Assembly (NCBI GenBank): GCA_016858145.1
Contig: JAEHOE010000064.1
Location: 602,140 to 666,139, forward strand
DNA: 64,000 bases
Source of the DNA: Edaphochlamys debaryana
Lineage: Eukaryota > Chlorophyta > Chlorophyceae > Chlamydomonadales
Reading direction: 5' to 3'
The notes beneath the pieces are model-generated. The model was not told where the DNA came from. It ran no database searches and worked only from the letters and a program-made list of their open reading frames with translations. Position 1 is the first letter of the stretch. Each line of letters opens with the position of its first letter. This document shows positions 55,524 through 64,000 of the stretch, piece by piece. A program made the translations under genes and the position numbers.

Positions 55524-58500
55524 ATGCCGCCAAAGAGCCGCGGGCGAGGCGCGGGCGGAGCCGGGGGGAGCGCGTCGGGCTCTGCCGCGAGCTCCGGTGC
55601 CGCGGCTCCCTCGGCGGCGGCGGCTGCTTCGCTGCTGCCCGCTGGGCTGCGGACCGCTTTCCAGGAGCTGCCGCGCTGTGCGGACACCCAGGTGCCGGCG
55701 CCCGCGAAACGCGCGCCGTGTCTTGGCGGTCGCCCGAGCCCCAGCCCAAAGCGGGAGCTGTACACTCTATTGGTGCGGATATGTGATATGCTCGACGAAA
55801 TACCTCTCATCAGCGCTCCACACGCGGCCGCATTTGCAGAGCTGCTCTCCCAGGAGCCCGCGGCCGTGGCGGCGCTGCTGCGGCTTTACGCAGCGGCGCT
55901 GCGGCCGTCCCGGGATGATGGAGCCTGCGCTATCGACGTCCCTTGGAGCCTGGTGACGGAGGACTGGCGGCGCCTCGTCATGTCCGTCCCCCTGACCCTG
56001 TACAAGATCGCGCCGCTGCCGCCCTCCCCTCCCGCGCTGTCCGTGCTGCGCTTCGTGCGGGCCATGCTGCGCGCCCAGCCCTTCCACGCCCTCGGCCGTC
56101 AGCTGGCGGCGGCGGCGGCCGCTTTCGGCGCGGGCAGGAGCAGCGGCGGCAGCAGCGGCGGCGGCGGGGCTGGCTCCAGCAGCGGCGGCGGGGCCGGCTC
56201 CCGCAGCGGCGGCGGGGCTGGCACCAGCAGCGGCGGTGAGGGCTGTCCGCAGCAGCGGCAGCGGCGGCGCCAGGGGTGGCTCAAGCAGCAGCGGCGGCGG
56301 CGGGGCTGGCGGCTGCAGCGGCCACGGAGCTGGCACCAGCAGCGGCGGTGGCGACAGTGGCAGTGGCGGCGGCGGGGCTAGCTCTGGCAAGGCGTTCTGG
56401 GCCAACACACTGCTTCACCGGGGCTTAGCCATCGTCAACGCATTGAACTATGCGCTGGGCCTGGAGGTGGTCGCGTTGCTTCCCACTGAGGCTGCTGCGG
56501 AGCGGGCGGCGTGCGTGGAGGAATTTGCGCGGGCCTGGCGGAGAGCGGCTTCCTGGAGCACGCGACGCGCCTGACGCTGATGCTGCAGGCCAGACATCCT
56601 CAAGAGCTGCAGAAGGAAGGCAAGCTCCTCTACCTTCTGGCCCTGTGGCAAGCCCTGGAGCGTGCGAGTGGCCCCGCCCGCCGCATCTGGGCGCCGCCCA
56701 ACCCCGGAAACGCCTCCACCGCCGCTAGCATTGTCAGCCCCGCCGTCGCCGCCCACTTGCGCTCAGCGCTCGGCGGCCGCTGCGTGCAGACGGCGGTGCT
56801 GGTGTACGGCGTGGGGGCGCTGCGGGTGGCCGACCGGGGGCCCTCGTACGGCCTGCCGGCAGAGCTGCAGACGGCGGGGCTTGCGCTGATGACGAAGGAT
56901 TCGATAGGCCTTCGCCGTCTCGACCCCGTCGCCCTCGAGCTGCTGCTCCGTCAGCTGGCCTCCGGCAGCGCCCTGCCGCCGCCGGGGCCCGGCGCTTCCC
57001 TGGAGCTGGCCCTGCGGGTGGGCCGGGCGGCGGTGGGGACTGTGAGATCGCGGCTGGGCACAGAGTTCCGCGACGGTCCGATCCGGCTACCAGAGCTGCC
57101 GGCGACGCCGCTGAAGGCGAGCACTCTGGAAGCAGTGCGGCTGGCGGCGGGGGCTCTATCGTGCGGCCGCCTGCTGCTGCCGCGGCAACGGCCATCGCCG
57201 CGGCTGGAGGCTCAGCGGGCGGAGTGGTGGCGGCTGGCGGTGGGGTCGGCGATCTTCGGCCATAGTGCGCCCGAAAGCTTCCTGCGGCAGCTGTTGGGGC
57301 TGGTGGCGGAGCCCCTTCTTGCCGTGTGGCCGGACGGCCGCCTCGGTGAGATGGGACGGGGATATGGGTCCCATGAGCTTAGGAGCGGTCTGGTTCAGTC
57401 TGGGGCAATGGCTTCTTTTCGCTGGACCCTTCGTTGCGAGGCCTGTCTGTGCAGGGGCACATGGCCCGAGTCCCATGGGCACTGCGAACACCTTCCAGCC
57501 ACTCACTCGAACCCTTGCTCCGCCGCATTCCCTCCAGACCTGGACGCGCTGCCACGCGCTGCACCTCCCGAGGTCGCGGCGGCGCTGGCGGGCGGGCTGA
57601 TGCCCGTGCTGTCCCACCTGCTCTCCAACAAGTCTGCCGCCGCCGCCCCGCCGGCGCTCTTCGCCGCCTGCGAGCTGCCCCGCCTGGGCGGTTCCAGCTT
57701 TGCGCTCTTCCTCACGCCCCTGCTGGCGTACGGGGACCCGTGCCTCTGCAAGGAGCTGCTGAACATGCTTGCCAAGATGAGCCTGAGGACAGCGGGAGGG
57801 GCTGGAGGACCGCTCCTGTCTCTGCTGCTGGGCGGACTGGGCCCGGCTGGGGCCTCGGGGGCCACAGGCTCAGCCGCGGGGCGCGACCACAGCGACGGCT
57901 CCGGGCCCTACATGCACGCGTCCGAGGCCTTCTTCCGTGACGGCGCAGCGGCCATCCGCCGCTGCCGGGGTCTGGCGGGGGTGGGTGTGGCGCCGGGGGC
58001 GGGCGGCTCGGGCGGCGCTGCTTCCGCCGGCGCCGTTGCCTCGGGCGCCGCTGGGCAGCCCGCCGCCGCCAAGGGGACTGGCAGGGGCGCTGCCGCTGCC
58101 GGCGGCGTCGCTGCGGAGGCGCCTCCGCCGCACCTGCTGCAGTTTCAAGCTATGTACGATTACGGCGCTGAGTCGTGGGGCGTGTTATCGGGGTACGAGT
58201 TTTCCGACGGCGCTGACGACGTACCGTCTGCCGCCTCTTCCGCTTCCACCGCCGCCGCTACGTCCTCAGCCGCCACCTCCTCCTGCGTCTCCACCGCATG
58301 TGACCTGGAGGAAGAGCTCGCGCGCCTCATCACTGACGTCATGTCTGACGGCGGGGAGCTGAGCGGGGAGGCGGCCGCTGCCACTCAGGCGCCTGCGGGA
58401 GGCGAGGGCGGCGCTGCTTCCCGCGGGCCGGCCTCTTCGGCCGCCGCTGCTCAACCCGGACTGGAGCCTGCGGCGGAGCCCGCTGCTGACGGCCCCGCGG

Positions 58501-59106
58501 CGGCGGCCCAGCTGGGGCACGCATGCGGGGGTCGTGTTGGGGGACTTGGTCAAAGCGGCGCTTGGCGGCTCACCCGGCGGCGGCGATGGGGTTCCGTCAG
58601 CGGCGGAGGCGACGACGACGGGCCTCGCCTCCGCCGCAGCCGCCGCTGGGCTGCCAGCGGCGGGCACGGGAGCCGCCATGGATGCTCTGATGGACCTTGG
58701 CCCGCGGCTCGCAGAGGCGATCTACGGTGACGGAGACTCGAGCGAGGACGAGGCAGCGCCGGCGGGTGGGTCGCCGGCGGGTGGGTCCGCGGGCAGCTCA
58801 GCCGCCGCAGCAGCAACCGCAGCGGCAGCCGCGGGCAGCCCGGGCGCCGCTGCCGCACCTATCAACGCGGCCGCGGGCTGCCCGGTCACCGCCGCTGCAC
58901 CTATCGCCGCCGCCGGGGGTAGCTCCGCCTCCGCTGCGCTCTCTGCGGCGGGCGATGCTGCCAACACCGCCGCCACCTCCACCGCTTCTGCCCTCGCCGC
59001 TGCGTCCGACTCCTCCCTCGCCTCTGAACCCATCCCCGCCGCCGCCCCGGCGGCCGCCGATGCCGCCGATGCCGCCATGGTGGTCGACCCGGTGCGTCGG
59101 GGCTAG
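55524..59106 (+). CDS. Tandem family copy 3, longest copy, frame-disrupted
   Basis: Third paralogue, starting MPPKSRGRGAGG. Exon 1 is 55524-57345 and exon 2 is 57538-59106. All blocks are present (LRTAFQELPRCADTQVPAP, ALSVLRFVRAMLRAQPFHAL, LAESGFLEHATRLTLML, GRCVQTAVLVYGVGALRVAD, RLLLPRQRPSPRLEAQRAEW, DLDALPRAAPPEVAAAL, SEAFFRDGAAAIRRCRGLAG, HLLQFQAMYDYGAE). The frame shifts near 56235 inside the Ser/Gly repeat, near 56535 (GCGCGGGCC versus GCGCGGGGCC in copy 2) and near 58530 (a G-rich run). The 192-nt intron is a multiple of three and stop-free, so a retained form would stay in frame. The C-terminus is longer than in copy 2, with Asp/Glu patches (DLEEELARLITDVMSDGGEL; DGDSSEDEAAPA). No MYND finger is seen. 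Confidence 0.6.
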
Positions 59107-59289
59107 CCTACTTGGCAGCTCGGGGGCACTCAGCTGGGGAGCTGGTCGGCGGACAGCAGGGCTCGGGGCAGGCAGGGCGGCTTGGAGGACAGCAGGGCGC
59201 ACGGGGCCACCCGGGGCGTGAGGCAGGGTCCCTGTAAGTCACAGGGCCACCTCCGTCTGGGGCCTCGGTCAGGTGCCCAGCGTGGAGCG

Positions 59290-59995
59290 TGCAGTGCTCC
59301 AAGCGCGGGCCCCGGGGGCTGGTCCCAGCGCTGACACCGGGCCCTACAAGCGGGCGTCCGAGCGAGGCCTTCTTCCGAGAGGGCGCAGGGGCAGAGGCGA
59401 TCCGCCGCTGCAGAGGCTTGGCGGAGGCCGCTGACGTGCCGGCCGGCGGCTGGGGCAGCGCTGCTGCCGCCGGCCCCGCATCCTCGGCCTGCGCTCACCA
59501 GCCCCGAGGCAGCCGCGGCGCCGCCACCATACCTACCTGCTGCAGTTCGGGGACTTGCATGGGTTCCGCGGTGGGCATGTGGGGGGTGGCGTCGGGGGTT
59601 CGGCACCGCTGCTGCTTCCACCTCTGCCTCCACTGCATCCACCGCCGGGATCATCCAGGAGCTCGGTCGAAGGCTGGGCACAGCGTTCGAAGACCTGCGC
59701 GAGGATGTGCAACCGGTGGAATCGGGACGCGGCGCTGGCGTCGGCGTCGGCATCGGCCTCAGGCCGCGGCCCTGGAGCGCTGCCGCCAAGGGCGGCCGCC
59801 GCCGCTTCTTCGCCTCCCGTGGAGGGTGCGGGCAGCGCCATGCCCGTCGCCGCCGCTGCACCCACGAGTGGGGGTTCTGCTGGCAGCGGCTCCGCCGCGG
59901 CTGCGCCCACAACTGACGGTGCTGGCAGCGCCGCCGACGCCGCATCCTCAGTGAGGTGGTACGGAGCAGGAGGATGCAGGGTCATAGCTCATAGC
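59290..59995 (+). pseudogene. Tandem family copy 4, 5'-truncated remnant
   Basis: Only the 3' part of the family exon 2 is present: GPYKRAS with EAFFREGAGAEAIRRCRGLA in the next frame (family: SEAFFRDGAAAIRRCRGLAG), then a degraded HLLQF-like segment near 59530, and a GAATCGGGACGCGGCG block near 59720 that matches copy 2 at about 54080. Several frame changes are needed. The 5' four-fifths of the gene are absent. Nothing suggests it is functional. Confidence 0.65.
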
Positions 59996-60704
59996 TCGCA
60001 CAACAACGTGGGCGGGCGGGGTACGGTCTGTCTTCTCACCCTGCCTGACGGTGCTAGATTCCAGATAGGGTGCCGAAGGTCTGGTTAGTCTGGTGGGGAG
60101 GGAGGGGTTTTGCGACTGCACGCCGGGGGACGTGCCCGGGTTGACACTCATGAGCCCATCAGAACTTGCCCATCCACCAGGGGTCGGTCCATCTAACTAA
60201 TGGGTATGGTCATGTGCGTGGGTCAGCCGTGAAGTTGTTGTACCAGCCTAGTGCTTGAGCTGTTAGAACGCTAGTAAGAGCTAAGTGAGAACCCAGAGTC
60301 GTGTCCGTTTTGACGTGGCATTGAGCGAATGCCGGTTAGCGGCCAGAGGCCGGGTCTAAGTAGCTTCCGGAGTAACGGCAGGGGATTCCGAGGCGCACAG
60401 CTGGCGCGTGCCAGCTGTAGCTCTCGTAACTGCAGTCAGACGCTAACCGGTGACAGCACCACAGCTTCCAGGCGCTGTGGTGAAAGCACAGTGCAGCAGG
60501 GTGCTTAACCACGGGGCAGGTCCCAAGCAGTGCAGAGCGACGGAGGGTGTTGCGGACCCCCGCACAGGTGTCGCAGAAACAGTCAGACCAGAGTTCGGCC
60601 GCACTTGGCCGCACGACCGTAGACGTTCGCAGAATACGTCCGTTTCTACGGTCGGCGCACAACAAGTGTTCCCCCTCTAGGAGGCTGCGTCCTCGTAGCC
60701 TCAC
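59996..60704. other. Region beyond the retroelement pol end; possible 3' LTR
   Basis: Follows the stop of the minus-strand retroelement. On the minus strand a purine-rich AGAGGGGGAAC (60668-60678) could be the polypurine tract, placing a 3' LTR from about 60665 downwards. The matching 5' LTR would lie outside the window, so LTR ends cannot be fixed. Confidence 0.35.
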
Positions 60705-60710
60705 TGGCAG

Positions 60711-61046
60711 TTAACCAGCACGGGAAACCTGTCGGGCTTTCCAGCGGGCCCTAGCCTCATCAAGCGCAGGCTTGAGGTCAGGGGTAAAGTTAGAGGCAGG
60801 CTCCCAGGTGTTGTTCTCAGAGGAGTAACCAGCCCACTGCACAAGGTACTCACGTACGGTACGCTTGCGTTTACTTTTACCATGCACCAGCCGTTCACGG
60901 TAGTCCAGGATACGTTCCACAGTGAACATAGGCTCTCCATCTTCAAGCCATGCGATGGGGCCAGGCTCGGTAGCAGTGACGTCAGGGGCAGCACGGTAGG
61001 GCTTAACCAGGGAGACGTGAACGTGGGATGAATCCGCCTGTGGCAA
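60711..61046 (-). pseudogene. Retroelement integrase tail and chromodomain
   Basis: The integrase C-terminal barrel (KLLPRFIGPFRVKEMVGEAA, RIHPTF) continues after a one-base deletion near 61035 into HVSLVKPYRAAPDV and a chromodomain: FTVERILDYRERL, REYLVQWAGYSSENNTWEP. Chromodomains of this type target integration to methylated-histone chromatin in other chromoviruses. It ends at a TAA at 60711-60713. Confidence 0.85.
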
Positions 61047-61189
61047 GGCCGCTCCAACCGCACAGCAGCTTCACCCACCATCTCTTTAACACGGAAAGGA
61101 CCAATGAAGCGCGGCAACAGTTTGCGCGGTCCTGTGGCCAAAGAACGGAGGTTAGTCGTGCTCAGCAAAAACCATTTGCCCAGGCGCAA

Positions 61190-62620
61190 AGGTCACAGGC
61201 CTCTTAGACTTGTTGTAGTAGGCGGCGGCACGTTGTTGAGCAGCCTCGATGCAAGTCCTGGCGTCCTTAATGCGTGTAGCAAAGTCGCGATGAACTGTTT
61301 AGATGCCGGGACGACAGACTCGATCTCGCGCCACACAGGTAGCGCCGGATTAAAGCCATAATTGAGGTAGAACGGAGAACGACCAGTAGAACGGTTAACA
61401 GCGTTGTTGATGGCGAACTCTGCAGCGGTGAGGAAAGAATCCCAAGAGGTCTGCGCACGGAGGCGAAGTTTCTTAGGGTTTCTCCAAGAACACGATTGTA
61501 CCGCGCTCAGTCTGCCATCCGACTGGGGATGATAAGAGGTCGACAGCTGAACCCGCAGATCACTCAAGCGACAGAGCTCTCGCCAAAATGGCTACGCCAC
61601 AGTGAGTCACGGTCACCAACTACGTTAGCGGGCATACCGGCAGGCGTACCACGTTGTCCCAGAATAACTGCGCAGCTTCAGGTGCTGTACATTTAGAGCG
61701 TGGTTGGGGGCCAGATGCACCATTTTAGTCAGCCTGTCAACGAAGACAAGTACCGTGTCCCACCCCCTTTCAGTCTTGGGCAGTGCGCACACGAAGTCCA
61801 TGGAAACGGACTCCCAAGGCATGTAGGTATGGGCAAGGGTTGCAGCAGCCCCGTGGCCCTTACCAGACAGGGACTTGTTGAATTGACAGGAGTCGCAGGA
61901 AGCGACGTAGCTCTCAACATCACTCGCCATGGAGCTCCACCAGAAATGTGAGCGGACCAGAGCCAGGGTGCGTTTGCCACCAGGGTGACCACCCACGGGC
62001 CCAGCATGGTAACGAGAGATAATCTGCCGGCGTAATTCAGCATAAGCAGGCACGACAATCAGGGGTCGTTGCCCAGGTTCGTCAGCAGTGAACCATAAGC
62101 CGTTTGCAGACTGGAGCTTACTGGTGTTGGCAGAGATTTTGAACCAGGGGTCCAAAGCATAGGTTTCGCGTATGCGAGCAACCAGATCACTCGGAGCAGA
62201 GGCCTCAGGCGGCATGCCCGGTGTTGCTTCAGGCAGACCGTCCAGGTCCATAGGCGTAGCAGCATCAGGGCTGTCGCCAGGAGCCTGTGGGTCCAAACTC
62301 AGGCCAACGTCAGGGACAGGGGACGCAGGGTCAGGCAGCATAGCAGCGTCCTGCGCTGAGGGAGAGGCACTCCCCGCAGGCGCAGAACCCACCTGTTGTG
62401 GTGACACGCCACCAGGGCGGCGCGCTGCCTGCCGTCGAGTTAGCACCTGAGCAAAGGCCACACCCATCAGCGTGATGCAAGCCAGCCGGGCTACCTTAAG
62501 CAAAGGGTGCCGACTCAGCGCATCAGCCACGTTGAGTGACCCTTTCAGGTACTCCCAATGGAAGTTAAACCGTGCCAAATATTCCATCCAGCGGGCTTGG
62601 CGGCGGTTGAGGGTCGGCAC
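61190..62620 (-). pseudogene. Retroelement integrase
   Basis: After the RNase H end (RRQARWMEYLARFNFHWEYL, LNVADALSRHP) comes a low-complexity linker and then the integrase zinc-binding HHCC (YHAGPVGGHPGGKRT, CDSCQFNK) and the catalytic core (MPWESVSMDFVCALPK, VLVFVDRLTKMVHLAP). The frame shifts near 61680 just after the second core strand; the remainder (STSYHPQSDGR, AEFAINNAVNRSTGRSPFYL) is readable in another frame down to about 61193. Confidence 0.85.
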
Positions 62621-62639
62621 ACCCCTGCAGATAGGTGTT

Positions 62640-63990
62640 GGGAGCGTGATCAGTTTTCACAACAAATTCAGCTCCCTCGACGTAACACAGCGCCACTCGC
62701 GGAGCGCAATCAACACGGCTAAGAGCTCCTGCTCGCCAGTCGTGTAGTTGCGTTCGGCGGGGCTGAATTTCTTACTGGTGAAGGCAATCGGACGCCCACC
62801 TTGTAAAATCACAGCACCCATACCGTGGTTGGACGCGTCCGTCACAATTTCGATGCGGTAGGGCAGCTGTGGGTCTGGAAACGCCAACAACCACATCCTC
62901 TGCAATGGCGCGCTTGATAGCCTCAAAGGCGGCTTGACACTCAGGGGTCCAGGAAGCCGGAGAGGTGAAAGCGCCTGCACGCGTGAGGTTGGTTAGAGGT
63001 GCAGCCAGGTTGCTGTAGCGCTCTACAAATTTGCGAAAATAATTGGTCAGGCCCAAAAATGAACGCAGCTCTTGCAGGTTGGTTGGCGTGGGCCAGTCAC
63101 GTACGGCAGAAACCTTCTTGGGGTCCATACGTACACCATCAGCAGAGACGATGTGGCCCAGATACTCCACTTGCGGCTCAGCCCAAATGACACTTTGACG
63201 CTTTCGCGTAAAGCTTTTGGTCACGCATGATCTGCAGCACTTGACGTAAATGAACCAGGTGTTCTTCAAGCGTCTTGCTGTAGACCAGACCGTCACTGAG
63301 GGCAGGAGGCCGAAGGGAAATTAAAAGAGGGGAGGGCGTTGTGTGTGAGGCGCTGATCAGGCGCAGCAAGGGACGGGGATCAAGCCGGCTTGCGTTCTAC
63401 AGCACACACGCACTCACTCCAGTAGAGGGTCATAAAGCCCGCAGAAATGCAGGGAGAAAATATCTCTCCGAGCGCTGACTGGAACGTGCTAGGGGCGTTG
63501 ACTAGCCCAAAGGGTAGCACGGTGTACTCGAAATGCCCAAACGGGTGCTGAAAGCTGTTTTAGGGATATCGGATTCGTGGATCCGGATCTGGTTATACCC
63601 CTGCAGGGAGGAAAGGAACCGGTTGCAGCACCAGCCGTGCACAGCTGCAACCAGCCCAAATCCCACCTGCTGGAGATCCAGAGAGCTAAAGTATTTAGCG
63701 CCACGCAGCTTGTCGAGCAGATCATCGACGCGCGGCAGTGGGTACCGGTTCTTGACGGTTTTGGCGTTGAGGCCTACACACGTCAGAGGACCCCGGGAAG
63801 GGGGTCAGCGCTCTAAGCTAGTACGCATGTGTTTGACCTAAACTAAACTAAACGCGGGCCGAGCTAGAGGGGCGCTGGACTGACAGAGGTAAACTAAAGG
63901 AGGGCAAAACGAGGAGGCGGGCAGGCAACAGATACCCCACCGCACACCTCGATAGTCAATCACATTCTGGATAGAGAGAAGCACGTGAGG
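62640..63990 (-). pseudogene. Retroelement reverse transcriptase and RNase H, interrupted by three intron-like segments
   Basis: Reading right to left: VIDYRG, then [72 protein letters not shown], the catalytic YxDD region, [51 protein letters not shown], and the RNase H start EIVTDASNHGMGAVI. Three GT-AG segments interrupt it: 63774-63947 (174 nt), 63601-63666 (66 nt) and 63296-63417 (122 nt). Removing the first two gives in-phase joins at conserved positions; the third lies inside the YxDD motif, which is also one base short. Further single-base indels occur near 63540 and 63192. Confidence 0.85.
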
Positions 63991-64000
63991 CCGTTAGCAG

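Larger units (their letters stand above)
60705..64000 (-). mobile_element. Ty3/gypsy-type LTR retrotransposon with chromodomain, decayed, truncated by window edge
   Basis: Domain order on the minus strand is reverse transcriptase, RNase H, integrase, chromodomain: the Ty3/gypsy (Metaviridae) order with a C-terminal chromodomain as in chromoviruses. Gag and protease would lie beyond 64000. The codon frame changes repeatedly (for example near 63540, 63420, 63192, 62630, 61680 and 61035), so this copy cannot encode an intact polyprotein as it stands. Base composition is less GC-rich than the neighbouring genes. It directly abuts the decaying end of the tandem gene family. Confidence 0.9.

Noticed and set aside
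1..64000. tRNA, rRNA or bacterial operon features
   Set aside because: No cloverleaf-like, rRNA-like or Shine-Dalgarno-organised features were noticed; the genes are intron-rich and eukaryotic.

Overview
The window is nuclear DNA of a GC-rich green alga. I infer a volvocine chlorophyte related to Chlamydomonas or Volvox. The reasons are dense short GT-AG introns, Ala/Gly/Pro-rich low-complexity proteins, a plant-type SBP-box transcription factor, a plant-type starch dikinase, and a MYND-finger family of a kind I recall as expanded in these algae. No prokaryotic, organellar, tRNA, rRNA or CRISPR feature was found. All gene models were built by hand: exons were joined where splice sites, codon phase and family motifs agreed.

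Layout. 1-1.5 kb: end of an unrecognised Ala-rich gene, partial. 3.0-7.5 kb (+): SBP-box zinc-finger transcription factor, 6 exons, 1,073 aa. 10.05-16.0 kb (-): two tandem copies of a secreted PLOD/procollagen-type glycosyltransferase, differing by one precisely present or absent intron. 17.4-28.3 kb (-): alpha-glucan water dikinase (GWD1), 32 exons recovered and about 1,516 aa, lacking only its extreme N-terminus. 29.4-33.5 kb (-): metazoan/plant-type RNA 5'-triphosphatase (capping-enzyme cysteine phosphatase) without a guanylyltransferase domain, 704 aa. 33.9-36.5 kb (+): glutathione transferase of the prostaglandin E synthase-2 type, divergent from the triphosphatase across only 334 bp. 37.8-42.0 kb (+): unknown, probably nuclear protein, 762 aa, 11 exons. 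43.5-46.6 kb (+): large helical protein ending in a MYND zinc finger. 47.5-60 kb (+): three tandem paralogues of one family lacking MYND, plus a truncated fourth copy. 60.7-64.0 kb (-): a decayed Ty3/gypsy-type element with a chromodomain, running off the right edge.

The single-copy genes read cleanly over roughly 13 kb of coding sequence. Single-base indels cluster in the tandem family and in the retroelement. The most unusual signals are three intron-like GT-AG segments inside the retroelement's reverse transcriptase, the intron polymorphism between the glycosyltransferase duplicates, an intron flanked by a perfect 22-bp repeat in the unknown gene, and the decaying tandem family. The genes do not form one pathway. 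GWD1 acts in plastid starch turnover, the PLOD-like pair in the secretory pathway, and the triphosphatase and SBP factor in the nucleus.
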